From Brevibacillus sp051967035 (GTDB lineage: Bacteria > Bacillota > Bacilli > Brevibacillales > Brevibacillaceae), in NCBI RefSeq assembly GCF_051967035.1, contig NZ_JBQCKK010000015.1, positions 31,087 through 95,086 of the forward strand: 64,000 nt of DNA, given 5' to 3'. Under the pieces are notes generated by a model. It was given only the letters and a program-made list of their open reading frames with translations, was not told where the DNA came from and searched no databases. Numbering within the stretch: the first letter of the stretch is position 1; every line of letters starts with the position of its first letter. Positions 51,579-59,649 of the stretch are shown in pieces. The position numbers and the translations under genes were made by a program.

Positions 51579-53564
51579 ATGATGCAAAAAGAGCTGTTGC
51601 TTCTGTGGAATCACGCTTCCGTCAAAGTCATGGACGTACGCCACCAGATTGTGCAGCCGGGGGAAACACAGAGGTTCGATCCGCTCCCTTCCAGTGTGTT
51701 TCTGTATTTCATTCGCGGCCGCGCCGAGGTGCTCCTGGGCGAGCTGGCCTATTCTGTGCGCCGCTTTCACGTCATTCACGGCGGCAAGGGACTGACGCTT
51801 GAAATCACGGCCTGCGAAAACGACTCGGAATACTACATTCTTTTTTATAAAGCGGTTATTTCTTTGCCATGCCGCCAGGAAATCATGCAGCTTTTGGAGC
51901 GGCGCAACTGGTTTTTGGCTCCGTATGCCTTTGTTCCCCAACAGTCTGTCGCCCTGTTCGATCAGGTGGAAAAGTTGCACGCAGTTTGGCAGGTGAACGA
52001 CGCCAATCCTGTGCGGCAACTGCGGGCGAGAGGGCTGTTTCAACTTTTTGTCTCCGAACTGTTGCGGCAAATGGACGAAGAAGCGCGAGGCTACGGAAAA
52101 GCCGACCTCGTTTCCCAGGCGAAGCAGTTGATACATACGCATTACAGCGAGCCGCTTACGCTGGAGGCGATTGCGCAAAAGCTGAACTACAGCATTCCGT
52201 ATTTGTCCAGGCAGTTCAAGCAGCAGACGGGGCACAGCCCGATCGACTACCTTATCCGTGTGCGGCTGGACAGGGCCAAGGCATTGCTCGTGCAAACCGA
52301 TGCCTCTTTGCAGGAGGTTGCCGAAGGCGTCGGGTACAGCGACCTCTCCTACTTTATCCGCGCGTTCAAAAAACATACCGGAGTCACGCCGGGACAGTGT
52401 AAGGAACAGGCGGCCGGCATACGCGCAGGCTCGGAATATCCTGTGAAAAGGCTAAGATCTTCCCTTGTAGGAATCACTCCGTACAACTACAATCTGTTTA
52501 ATAATGAAAATCATTATCAGAAAAGTGAGGGAGAGAACGTGCAGCGATTCAGAAAGGGAACCAAAGGCAAAATGCACAAGCTGATGCTGGGGCTGGCGCT
52601 GCTTTTGAGTGCATGCTCCGGTCCGGGCAATGGCGGAGCAGTCAACAGCAATCCTCCGCAGTCGACGCAGCAAGCAACAGAAGCTTCGGCCACAGCGAAT
52701 GCCCAGCAAACGAAGCAGCAATGGCCGCGAACCTATGTGGATGCGACAGGAAAAGAAGTGGTGATTGCCAAGCAGCCACAGCGTGTTGCCGTGACGCACT
52801 TTGGCATGATGGAGTATTTCTTTGCGCTGGAAACACCGCCGATCGCTTCTACGCTGGCAGAGCGCATGCTGGGATCGTTTGAAACGTTGAAGCCTTACGC
52901 CAAAACAGCCACAGTCAAGGATATCGGTGAAGTGACTACGCCGAATCTGGAGCTGATGACGGAGCTTGAGCCGGATTTGATTGTGGCCTTCTCGGGCACG
53001 CATAACGACGTTTACGAGGATTTACGTCATATTTCCACTGTGGCGATGATAAACAACACGGAGGAGCGGACTTGGGCCGAGACGCTCCGCGAATACGCCA
53101 AACTGGTCGGCAAAGAGCAGTTGGCCGAGGATTACATCACCAAGCTGGAAGCGCTGATGGCGGAAGCCAGGGGAAAATTGGCCGCGAAAAAGGATAAAAC
53201 CGTGACGTTCCTGCGGGCATCGGGAGACGGCAGCACTTTTTATGTACTGGACGACAATGACGTCTCGTATGCGTTCGATGAGAAGTCCGGTCTGGGTCTG
53301 AAACCTCCCGGACCGTACAAGCTGGAGGGCGACGTCGTTTCCCTGGAGGGGGTAACGGTGCTCGATCCCGACTATATTTTCCTCGTCGATTATTTGGACA
53401 ATATGGATACGACGCTTGCCGAGCTGAACAAGAGCAAGGTATGGCAGTCGCTAAAGGCTGTAAAAGCAAACCAGGTGTATCCGCTCGATGTCTCGATCAG
53501 TACGAAAGGTCCGTTGGCGGTTGAGCACACGACGAGGGAGCTGCTCCGGGTTCTTGCGGAATAG
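51579..53564 (+). CDS. AraC-type regulator in frame with a siderophore-binding lipoprotein (Btr-like)
   Basis: One uninterrupted frame of 661 codons. Residues 1-160 form an N-terminal sensing domain. Residues about 190-275 are the double AraC helix-turn-helix (LTLEAIAQKLNYSIPYLSRQ, later VGYSDLSYFIRAFKKHTG). From residue 321 the sequence reads like a separate lipoprotein with basic residues, hydrophobic LMLGLALLL and lipobox LSAC (Cys 346), then a FecB/FepB-type siderophore substrate-binding domain to the end. B. subtilis Btr fuses an AraC regulator to such a domain but lacks a lipobox. Here a promoter and a Fur box lie between the two parts. A one-base shift would end the AraC part with TGA at 52444-52446, about 289 residues, a normal AraC length. 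So it is either a real fusion or two genes joined by loss of a stop codon or a sequence error. Confidence 0.75.
   Translation: MMQKELLLLWNHASVKVMDVRHQIVQPGETQRFDPLPSSVFLYFIRGRAEVLLGELAYSVRRFHVIHGGKGLTLEITACENDSEYYILFYKAVISLPCRQEIMQLLERRNWFLAPYAFVPQQSVALFDQVEKLHAVWQVNDANPVRQLRARGLFQLFVSELLRQMDEEARGYGKADLVSQAKQLIHTHYSEPLTLEAIAQKLNYSIPYLSRQFKQQTGHSPIDYLIRVRLDRAKALLVQTDASLQEVAEGVGYSDLSYFIRAFKKHTGVTPGQCKEQAAGIRAGSEYPVKRLRSSLVGITPYNYNLFNNENHYQKSEGENVQRFRKGTKGKMHKLMLGLALLLSACSGPGNGGAVNSNPPQSTQQATEASATANAQQTKQQWPRTYVDATGKEVVIAKQPQRVAVTHFGMMEYFFALETPPIASTLAERMLGSFETLKPYAKTATVKDIGEVTTPNLELMTELEPDLIVAFSGTHNDVYEDLRHISTVAMINNTEERTWAETLREYAKLVGKEQLAEDYITKLEALMAEARGKLAAKKDKTVTFLRASGDGSTFYVLDDNDVSYAFDEKSGLGLKPPGPYKLEGDVVSLEGVTVLDPDYIFLVDYLDNMDTTLAELNKSKVWQSLKAVKANQVYPLDVSISTKGPLAVEHTTRELLRVLAE
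52465..52518 (+). promoter_or_regulatory. Internal promoter with Fur box
   Basis: TTGTAG (52465-52470), 17 bases, TACAAT (52488-52493). ATAATGA-AAA-TCATTAT (52501-52517) is a perfect palindrome and matches the 19-base Fur consensus at 17 positions when read from 52500 to 52518. It would overlap the transcription start. It lies within the long reading frame of the AraC-type gene, directly upstream of the GTG at 52539. Confidence 0.78.
52539..53564 (+). CDS. Iron-siderophore ABC transporter substrate-binding lipoprotein (internal start)
   Basis: Read from GTG 52539 (GAGGGAG 5 bases upstream), the product is a 341-residue lipoprotein, the normal length for FeuA/FhuD-type binding proteins. It has signal MQRFRKGTKGKMHKLMLGLA, lipobox LSAC, a Gln/Thr/Ala linker, and the FecCD-partner domain beginning WPRTYVDATGKEVVIAKQPQ and continuing with QRVAVTHFGMMEYF. 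No permease or ATPase gene follows; the partners must be encoded elsewhere. The entry shares its frame and stop with the longer AraC-type reading frame, and expression from the internal Fur-controlled promoter is an inference. Confidence 0.65.
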   Translation: MQRFRKGTKGKMHKLMLGLALLLSACSGPGNGGAVNSNPPQSTQQATEASATANAQQTKQQWPRTYVDATGKEVVIAKQPQRVAVTHFGMMEYFFALETPPIASTLAERMLGSFETLKPYAKTATVKDIGEVTTPNLELMTELEPDLIVAFSGTHNDVYEDLRHISTVAMINNTEERTWAETLREYAKLVGKEQLAEDYITKLEALMAEARGKLAAKKDKTVTFLRASGDGSTFYVLDDNDVSYAFDEKSGLGLKPPGPYKLEGDVVSLEGVTVLDPDYIFLVDYLDNMDTTLAELNKSKVWQSLKAVKANQVYPLDVSISTKGPLAVEHTTRELLRVLAE

Positions 53565-53605
53565 CCTCCAAAATCAATCGCATGGACGGAGAGGAGAGCG
53601 GGCAG

Positions 53606-54361
53606 ATGAGTCAGCCTAGCGTGCTGCACGATACGTTTAACGAACGACAGTTATGGATTTACCTGCCTGACGGTTATGCGGACAGCGACCAGCGTTACCC
53701 GGTCGTCTATGTGCAGGACAGCGGAGATTTGATTGAACCGAACGAGAGCGACACCTTGCTGAAAGTGCGGGAGCTTACCGCGAAGGGCGAGCTGCCCGGC
53801 TTGATTTTTGTGGGAGTGGCTTCGTTTGATCGCAACGACGAATACACGCCGTTTGTTTCGCCCAATGTGTTTGAGCCAGGCAAGATGTTTGGCGGCCGTG
53901 CCTCCGTCTATGCCCGGTTTCTCGCGAACGAGTTGAAACCGTACATCGACAGCAAGCTGCGGACGCTTCCGGCCAGCGAGCATACGGGAATTATGGGCTT
54001 TTCGTTTGGAGGGCTCATCTCCGTCTACACGGCGTTCTCGTATCCGGATAGGTTTGGACGCATCGGAAGCTTTTCCGGTTCCTTCTGGTTTCCGGGCATG
54101 ATCGAATGGCTGGAGCAGCTGCCGATCCGCCATACCGGCCAACGCCTCTACATGAACCTGGGTCATGCGGAAGGAATGGGCCGCACGAACGGACAACAGT
54201 GGATGGTGCCCAACAGCAAAAAGGTGTATGAACTTTTGCTGCAAAACGGCTTTACCGAAAGCACGGTGCGCCAGGTAATTTACGAGAGCGAGTACCACTC
54301 CTTTGATCTGGGGGTACAGTATGTCCCGGACGCTCTGCAATGGTTGTTCCGGCCAGCGTAA
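53606..54361 (+). CDS. Alpha/beta hydrolase esterase, likely siderophore esterase
   Basis: The 251-residue protein belongs to the esterase D/Fes/IroE-like family (B. subtilis YbbA and BesA are relatives). The nucleophile is Ser133 in GFSFGG, and a C-terminal His lies in SEYHSFD. These enzymes hydrolyse ferric trilactone siderophores to release iron. GGAGAGGAG precedes ATG 53606, which I prefer over the ATG at 53582. Location directly after a Fur-regulated siderophore-binding protein supports the assignment, as in the B. subtilis feuABC-ybbA cluster. It has no signal peptide, so acts in the cytoplasm. Confidence 0.82.
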   Translation: MSQPSVLHDTFNERQLWIYLPDGYADSDQRYPVVYVQDSGDLIEPNESDTLLKVRELTAKGELPGLIFVGVASFDRNDEYTPFVSPNVFEPGKMFGGRASVYARFLANELKPYIDSKLRTLPASEHTGIMGFSFGGLISVYTAFSYPDRFGRIGSFSGSFWFPGMIEWLEQLPIRHTGQRLYMNLGHAEGMGRTNGQQWMVPNSKKVYELLLQNGFTESTVRQVIYESEYHSFDLGVQYVPDALQWLFRPA

Positions 54362-54374
54362 ACAAGAGCGACAG

Positions 54375-54404
54375 GCTCATATCCGTATCGGGTATGAGCT
54401 TTTT
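54375..54404 (+). terminator. Terminator after the esterase gene
   Basis: GCTCATA pairs with TATGAGC around CCGTATCGG-type loop bases, followed by TTTTT. Confidence 0.8.
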
Positions 54405-54442
54405 GTTTAGGTGTCGTCCAAACAGGCAAGAATAAGCAAACC

Positions 54443-54488
54443 ATGTAACAACGCTTACATTGACAAGTCCCGCTTATCAGCTTACAAT
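54443..54488 (+). promoter_or_regulatory. nadA promoter with adjoining palindrome
   Basis: TTGACA (54460-54465), 17 bases, TACAAT (54483-54488) is a strong sigma-A promoter. ATGTAA (54443-54448) and TTACAT (54455-54460) form a perfect 6-bp palindrome with 6 bases between, ending on the -35. It is a candidate operator, perhaps for the NAD repressor (NadR/NiaR), whose consensus I cannot verify here. Confidence 0.65.
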
Positions 54489-54527
54489 GACCGTAAATTA
54501 TGACACCACCGTAGGGGGATTTTTTCC

Positions 54528-55472
54528 ATGGACGCTTTAGCGTTAGAAAAAAAAGCCCAGCGCAACGCTGAGTTACGTGAACGACTGATGCAGCTGAAGA
54601 AAGAGCGTAATGCCATCATTCTTGCTCATTTTTACCAACGTCCCGAGATTCAGGAGGTAGCCGACTTCATTGGAGACTCCTTTGGACTGGCGCAAAAGGC
54701 AAAGGAAACCGATGCAGACGTGATCTTGTTCTGCGGAGTTCATTTCATGGGAGAAAGTGCAAAAATTCTCAATCCCCAAAAGAAGGTTATCATCCCGGAT
54801 GAGCGTGCCGGCTGTCCCATGGCGGACATGGTAAACGTAGAGGGGCTGCGCAAGCTAAAGGCCCAGCATCCGAATGCGAAAGTAGTGGCGTACATCAACA
54901 CTTCTGCTGACGTCAAGGCAGAGACGCACATCTGCTGTACGTCGTCTAACGCAAAGCGGGTGATCGAATCCGTGGACAGCGAGGAAATCATTTGGGTTCC
55001 GGACAAAAACTTGGGCCACTATGTATCCCAGTTCACAGACAAGAAAATGATTATCTGGGAAGGCTACTGCAATACGCATGACCAGTTGTCCGTAGAAGAT
55101 ATCATGACCTTGAAGCGGGAGCATCCCGATGCCGAGGTTGTCGTGCATCCGGAATGCCGCCCGGAAGTGGTTGCCTTGGCCGACTACGTAGGCTCCACTA
55201 CCGGGATTCTCAAATACTGCCGCGAATCGTCCCACAAGAAGTTCATTATCGGGACGGAGGACGGCACACGCTATATGCTGGAAAAAGACAGCCCGGACAA
55301 GACGTTTATTTTCGCGTCCAAATACCTCGTATGCCCGAACATGAAAGTGAACAACCTGAAAAAATGCGTCGAGGCGCTGGAGACCATGAAGCCGGAAATC
55401 TACGTGCCAAAAGAAATCGCAGACGCGGCGCGCGCGTCGCTGGAGCGGATGCTGGAAGTGGCTCCGGCGTAA
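54528..55472 (+). CDS. nadA: Quinolinate synthase
   Basis: NadA condenses iminoaspartate with dihydroxyacetone phosphate to give quinolinate in de novo NAD synthesis. The 314-residue enzyme keeps three cluster-ligating cysteines, in FCGVHFMGESAKIL, HPECRPEV and CPNMKVNNLKKC. ILAHFYQRPEIQEVADFIGD near residues 32-51 is typical of the family. GTAGGGGGA precedes the ATG. Its partners nadB and nadC lie 4.3 kb downstream, after a zinc-uptake module. Confidence 0.95.
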   Translation: MDALALEKKAQRNAELRERLMQLKKERNAIILAHFYQRPEIQEVADFIGDSFGLAQKAKETDADVILFCGVHFMGESAKILNPQKKVIIPDERAGCPMADMVNVEGLRKLKAQHPNAKVVAYINTSADVKAETHICCTSSNAKRVIESVDSEEIIWVPDKNLGHYVSQFTDKKMIIWEGYCNTHDQLSVEDIMTLKREHPDAEVVVHPECRPEVVALADYVGSTTGILKYCRESSHKKFIIGTEDGTRYMLEKDSPDKTFIFASKYLVCPNMKVNNLKKCVEALETMKPEIYVPKEIADAARASLERMLEVAPA

Positions 55473-55515
55473 GCGAATGGCCTGTTGATCGGCAATCATT
55501 TTTATGAAAAGAGAG

Positions 55516-55551
55516 AAGGGAGCAGAGCTTGTTGCAAGCTTTGCTCCCTTT
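55516..55551. terminator. Convergent hairpin between nadA and the PCYCGC gene
   Basis: AAGGGAGCAGAGCTTG (55516-55531) pairs with CAAGCTTTGCTCCCTT (55535-55550) with one mismatch. It may end both convergent transcripts. The T runs are weak. The remaining 55552-55687 holds no gene I can identify. Confidence 0.65.
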
Positions 55552-55687
55552 GTTGCTGTCTCGCGTGCGAAGCAGTCTGCGGCTCCGCCAGAGGCTGTCC
55601 CCCAAAAGCTCCCTCGTGAGGAAGCGGTTTACGGCCATGGGCAGGGAGCGGCAGCGTGCCAGTCCTTTGATGAGATCAGCCCGAAGC

Positions 55688-56179
55688 TCAAGACGGCATC
55701 GGAGTCGGTGTCGGTTTTGCGTAGTCTTCTTTGTAGGTATTGTCGATGTAATCGCGGATTTCTTTTGTCGATTTCCCGGCCTGTTTCAGCTTGGAAGAAA
55801 TGACGGCAATCTCCATGCAGACGCCGCAGCGTGTGCCGTGGTCATCCCAGACGATGGAGCCATCCGGCTTTTCCTCTTTGATAAAGCAGTTGCCGTTGTG
55901 CAGGTGCCCGGCGCTCTCTCCGCAGCCGCAGTAGCAAGGGATGGACTTGAGCAGTTCGCGGTTGGCGCCGGCGATTTTGTACGATTCGATAATAACGGGG
56001 TCTTGATTATCCAAAAACTTCGGGAGCTGATCGACGGAAGCGGTCATTTCCTGCAAGTCGCCATTCTGAGCGTGCTGTGCGTGATTCGCGTGATCCTGAC
56101 CAGCTTGATCGTTAGAGCCGCAGCCGGCAAGCAGAGCTGCGGTGATGAAACTGATAGCTAACCATGATTGACGTTTCAT
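55688..56179 (-). CDS. PCYCGC motif lipoprotein
   Basis: The 163-residue lipoprotein has a signal ending at LLAGC (Cys near residue 20), a His-rich stretch (QDHANHAQHAQNG) and the defining motif IPCYCGCGE around residues 81-89, followed by CFI and GVCMEIA cysteines. PCYCGC proteins are common in spore-forming Firmicutes; their role is unknown, though the Cys/His content suggests metal or redox chemistry. AGGAGG lies 10 bases before ATG 56179; the ATG at 56188 is too close to it. It is divergent from znuA, and a Zur box lies about 90 bases upstream of its start. Confidence 0.87.
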   Translation of the reverse strand: MKRQSWLAISFITAALLAGCGSNDQAGQDHANHAQHAQNGDLQEMTASVDQLPKFLDNQDPVIIESYKIAGANRELLKSIPCYCGCGESAGHLHNGNCFIKEEKPDGSIVWDDHGTRCGVCMEIAVISSKLKQAGKSTKEIRDYIDNTYKEDYAKPTPTPMPS

Positions 56180-56266
56180 TTTGGACATACCTCCTGCCTT
56201 TTATCTTATCATACCAGCATGGAGAAATTGTGCAGCTATGATCGACATGGCAAACAAATGACAATT

Positions 56267-56353
56267 AAATCGGAATAAATCCTGTTTACTTTTTGGGCTG
56301 CTGTCCGTATAATGAAAAACGATCATGCAATTAAATCGGAATCATTTTGAATT
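56267..56353 (+). promoter_or_regulatory. znuA promoter flanked by two Zur boxes
   Basis: TTTACT (56285-56290), 17 bases, TATAAT (56308-56313) form the promoter. Box A (56267-56287) and box B (56333-56353) match the Bacillus Zur consensus AAATCGTAATnATTACGATTT at about 15 and 16 of 20 fixed positions. The 15-mer CAATTAAATCGGAAT is repeated exactly at 56262-56276 and 56328-56342. Box A overlaps the -35 and box B lies downstream of the start. Zn-loaded Zur should repress both here. Confidence 0.8.
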
Positions 56354-56372
56354 GTGCAGGAGGAGCAGAGAG

Positions 56373-57344
56373 ATGAAAAAGGGCCTGATGGCGATCGTTA
56401 GCCTGATTGCAGCGGTCAGCCTTGCCGGATGCGGCGCAGCCGAGCAGACAGCAAGCACGCCTCAAACCGGGGGTGATGCGGGTGCCAAGCCACAAGTATA
56501 TACGACCATTTATCCGCTCGAATACGTAGCCAAGCGCGTCGGCGGCGACCATGTAGAAGTGACCAACATTATTCCGCTCGGAGTAGAGCCGCACGATTAC
56601 GAGCCAACTGCCAAGGACATGGTGGCACTGGCGAATGCGGACATGTTTGTCTACAACGGAAGTGGGCTGGAGCTGTGGGTCGATAAGGCGGTAGGCAACC
56701 TGGACAAAAAGAAGACCGTGATCGTCAATGCGTCGGAAGGTATGGACTTGCTGAAAGCGACAGAGCATGAACACGAGCACGAAGGGGAAGCCGCGACTGA
56801 GGAGCACGGCCACGACCACGGCGAATTTGACCCGCACGTCTGGCTGGACCCGACAAAGCTGAAGGCGCAGGCGGAAAAGGTGAAAAATTCACTGGTGCAA
56901 ATCGATCAGGCGCACGCTGCCGACTATGAGAAAAACTATGAGCAGCTGGCTGCCGATTTGGATCAGCTGGACCAGGAGTTTACAAACATGGTCTCGCACG
57001 CTGCCAAAAAAGAATTGATGACTTCGCACAGTGCCTTCTCCTATCTGGCCAATCGGTACGGACTGGAGCAGGTAGCCATTTCGGGACTGAATCCGGCTGA
57101 CGAGCCGTCGCCAGCAGAATTGAAAAGCCTGGTGGAGCATGTGAAGGAACACAACATCTCCTACGTGATGTTTGAAACGCTCGTTTCGCCCAAAGTAGCG
57201 GAAGTGATCGCGAAGGAGGCCGGCGTGAAGACAGCTACCCTCAACCCGCTCGAAGGGCTGACAGAGGACGATGTGAAAGCTGGACGCGACTACTTGTCCA
57301 TCATGCGTGACAACCTGGAGACGTTGAAGGTCGCCTTGCAATAA
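56373..57344 (+). CDS. znuA: Zinc ABC transporter substrate-binding lipoprotein
   Basis: ZnuA/AdcA-type cluster A-I binding protein of 323 residues with lipoprotein signal ending at SLAGC. A His/Glu/Asp-rich loop, EHEHEHEGEAATEEHGHDHG, sits around residues 129-148, typical of zinc-binding members. Zinc ligands appear as EPHDYEPT, DPHVWLDP and SHSAFSY. It captures extracellular Zn2+ for ZnuB-ZnuC. AGGAGGAG precedes the ATG. A terminator separates it from znuC. Confidence 0.94.
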   Translation: MKKGLMAIVSLIAAVSLAGCGAAEQTASTPQTGGDAGAKPQVYTTIYPLEYVAKRVGGDHVEVTNIIPLGVEPHDYEPTAKDMVALANADMFVYNGSGLELWVDKAVGNLDKKKTVIVNASEGMDLLKATEHEHEHEGEAATEEHGHDHGEFDPHVWLDPTKLKAQAEKVKNSLVQIDQAHAADYEKNYEQLAADLDQLDQEFTNMVSHAAKKELMTSHSAFSYLANRYGLEQVAISGLNPADEPSPAELKSLVEHVKEHNISYVMFETLVSPKVAEVIAKEAGVKTATLNPLEGLTEDDVKAGRDYLSIMRDNLETLKVALQ

Positions 57345-57351
57345 GCTTGCG

Positions 57352-57390
57352 AAAAAATGTCGCTATCAATTGCGGCATTTTTTCTTTTTT
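57352..57390 (+). terminator. Terminator after znuA
   Basis: AAAAAATGTCGC pairs with GCGGCATTTTTT (one G-U) across TATCAATT, followed by CTTTTTT. Confidence 0.85.
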
Positions 57391-57444
57391 GCTCACGATT
57401 GGGGGGCGAATGGGCGAATTTCAGCTTTTTTGTCCATAGAAGGG

Positions 57445-57504
57445 TTGTGGTTCGGGCAAAATCGTAGTAGGATGAAAGGTAACAAATCAGAACAAATCCG
57501 ATTT
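57445..57504 (+). promoter_or_regulatory. znuC promoter with Zur box
   Basis: TTGTGG (57445-57450), 17 bases, TAGGAT (57468-57473). The Zur-like site AAATCAGAACAAATCCGATTT spans 57484-57504, just past the predicted transcription start, and matches about 15 of 20 fixed positions. Confidence 0.68.
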
Positions 57505-57520
57505 AAAGGATGATTATTGC

Positions 57521-58291
57521 ATGGAACCCATGACACAAGGAGTGCCTGTAGTCAAGCTCACGGACGTCTCCTTTCAATATGAAGACAAACTGGTTCTGGA
57601 CGGGGTGGAGTTTTCGCTGGAACGGGGAGAATTTGTAGGAATTGTCGGCCCGAATGGCTCGGGAAAATCGACGCTGATGAAGCTGATTCTCGGCCTGCTC
57701 ACCCCGAACAAAGGAAAAGTCGAGCTGTTTGGGCAGCCTCTGTCCAAATTCCGCGAATGGAACCGGATCGGGTACGTCGCCCAGCAAGTAGCTCACGGAG
57801 CCGGCGGTTTTCCCGCAACGGTGCAGGAAGTTGTGGCTTCCGGTCTGGTGGGGAAGGTGGGACTTTTCCGCAGACTGAACGCCCAGCATCATGCGAGCGT
57901 TCGGGCGGCCGTTGAGCGTGTCGGTTTGGGGGAAAAACTGAACCAGCGTATCGGCAGTTTGTCCGGAGGTCAGCTACAGCGCGTGTTTATCGCGCGTGCG
58001 CTGGTTGCAGAGCCGGAGCTTTTGATTCTCGATGAACCTACGGTCGGTGTCGACCAGGAGTCGATTGAGCAGTTTTACGGTCTGCTTCGCTCGCTCAAGG
58101 AAGAAAACGGCCTGACGATGATGATCGTGAGCCACGACGTCGGCGTCATGTCGCAATGGGTGACAAAGGTCGCTTGCGTGCAGAAGAAGATTCATTTTCA
58201 TGGAACGGCTCACGAGTTTGAGCACAATCAGGAAAAAATATTGCAAAGCATGTATGGTGATTCCGTTCGGCTTTTATCCCATCACCATTAA
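57521..58291 (+). CDS. znuC: Zinc ABC transporter ATP-binding protein
   Basis: A 256-residue ABC ATPase with Walker A GPNGSGKST near residue 43, signature LSGGQLQRV around 147-155, and Walker B LLILDEPT. It powers the ZnuB permease. AAAGGATGA precedes the ATG. It follows the Zur-like site by 16 bases and is probably co-transcribed with znuB and zur. Confidence 0.94.
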   Translation: MEPMTQGVPVVKLTDVSFQYEDKLVLDGVEFSLERGEFVGIVGPNGSGKSTLMKLILGLLTPNKGKVELFGQPLSKFREWNRIGYVAQQVAHGAGGFPATVQEVVASGLVGKVGLFRRLNAQHHASVRAAVERVGLGEKLNQRIGSLSGGQLQRVFIARALVAEPELLILDEPTVGVDQESIEQFYGLLRSLKEENGLTMMIVSHDVGVMSQWVTKVACVQKKIHFHGTAHEFEHNQEKILQSMYGDSVRLLSHHH

Positions 58292-58329
58292 GCCATTGCA
58301 AATGAGATAACCAAAGAAGGAGTATGAAC

Positions 58330-59169
58330 ATGCTGGCTGATTGGTGGCAGTATGATTTTTTGCGGTATACCCTGTTTTCGGGGATTTTGATCGGTCTGAT
58401 TTGCCCGTTGCTCGGGACATTTCTCATTGTTCGGCGCTTGTCGATGATGGCCGACGGACTTTCTCACGTCACACTCTCAGGTGTGGCGGCGGGGATGCTG
58501 GTCTCGAAAAAAGTGGCGTTTTTCTCGGCCGTAAATCCGCTGTTTTTCGGAATGCTGTTTGCGGTAGTCGGCTCCTTGTTCATTGAACGGCTGCGCAAAG
58601 TGTACAAAGCGTATCAGGATTTGGCGATCCCGATCATTTTGTCCACGGGTCTGGGGCTGTTTACGGTGTTAATCAGTGTGGCGGACGGATTCAATGCCGA
58701 CCTGTACTCCTATTTGTTCGGGAAAATTGTCACCGTCTCCATCGAGGACCTGTATGCGCTGATTGGCGTGGCCGTCGTTGTGCTGGGCACCGTCTTTTTG
58801 ATTTACAAGGAGCTGTTTGCCGTCTCCTTTGACGAAGAGTTTGCCCGGGTGTCCGGTGTCGCGCGCAGATCGATCAACCTGTGGTTTATGGTGCTGGTTG
58901 CGCTGACGATTGCCGCTTCCATGCGCATTGTCGGGGTGCTGTTGATTTCCGCGCTGATTACGCTTCCGGTTGCGGCGAGTCTACAAATTGCGAGAAGCTT
59001 CCGCCAAACGATCTTTTTCGCGATTTTGTTTGCGGAAATCTCCGTGTTGAGCGGGTTGTATTTTGCCTATCTGTTCGATTGGGCATCTGGTGGTACAATT
59101 GTGTTGATGGCCGTTTTGATTATGCTCGTTGTCTTGGCTGGCAAAAAGTTGCGCGCGATCATGCGGTAG
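58330..59169 (+). CDS. znuB: Zinc ABC transporter permease
   Basis: The 279-residue ABC-3 family permease has about eight membrane segments. It starts MLADWWQYDFLRYTLFSGIL and keeps the SDGLSH-like motif as ADGLSHVTLSGVAAG near residue 40. The Gly-rich GALLISALITLPVA-type loop appears as VGVLLISALITLPVAAS. AAGGAG lies 7 bases upstream of ATG 58330; the ATG at 58324 is one base from it. zur follows after 38 bases. Confidence 0.93.
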   Translation: MLADWWQYDFLRYTLFSGILIGLICPLLGTFLIVRRLSMMADGLSHVTLSGVAAGMLVSKKVAFFSAVNPLFFGMLFAVVGSLFIERLRKVYKAYQDLAIPIILSTGLGLFTVLISVADGFNADLYSYLFGKIVTVSIEDLYALIGVAVVVLGTVFLIYKELFAVSFDEEFARVSGVARRSINLWFMVLVALTIAASMRIVGVLLISALITLPVAASLQIARSFRQTIFFAILFAEISVLSGLYFAYLFDWASGGTIVLMAVLIMLVVLAGKKLRAIMR

Positions 59170-59207
59170 AGTCATCAGGTTAAGACAAAAGGAAGGAGTG
59201 TTTGTCG

Positions 59208-59633
59208 ATGAAAGTGGAAGAAGCCCTGCAAATTCTTAAAGAGAACGGGTACAAATATACCGGCAAGCGGGAGGAAATGATCCGCATCTGCGCAGCCGAA
59301 AAGCGCTACTTGTCTGCCAAGGACATTATGGAACGAATCAAGGAGCAGTATCCGACGCTCAGCTTCGATACGGTTTATCGCAACCTCTCCACTTTTGTTG
59401 AGCTGGGGATTTTGGAGGAGACCGAGCTGGAGGGGGAAGGCCGTTTCCGCTTGGCTTGTTCGGCAGACGGGCATCATCATCACCACGTCATCTGTACGGA
59501 ATGCGGGAAAACCTCGTCTCTGCCAGGCTGTCCGATGAACGTCATGGCAGCTGTCCCCGAAGATTTTCAGGTGACCGGGCACAAGTTTGAAGTGTACGGA
59601 ACCTGCAAAGAGTGCGTTGCCCAGTCCAATTGA
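59208..59633 (+). CDS. zur: Fur family transcriptional repressor, Zur type
   Basis: A 141-residue Fur-family regulator with an N-terminal winged helix (residues 1-80; SFDTVYRNLSTFVELGIL) and a dimerisation domain with HHHHHVICTECGK metal site around residues 86-98, then CPMNV and the C-terminal CKEC pair. The two CxxC groups bind structural zinc. Location after znuCB and the upstream Zur boxes support Zur rather than Fur or PerR. GGAAGGAG precedes the ATG. Confidence 0.9.
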   Translation: MKVEEALQILKENGYKYTGKREEMIRICAAEKRYLSAKDIMERIKEQYPTLSFDTVYRNLSTFVELGILEETELEGEGRFRLACSADGHHHHHVICTECGKTSSLPGCPMNVMAAVPEDFQVTGHKFEVYGTCKECVAQSN

Positions 59634-59649
59634 AAGAGTTGTCTGCAAA

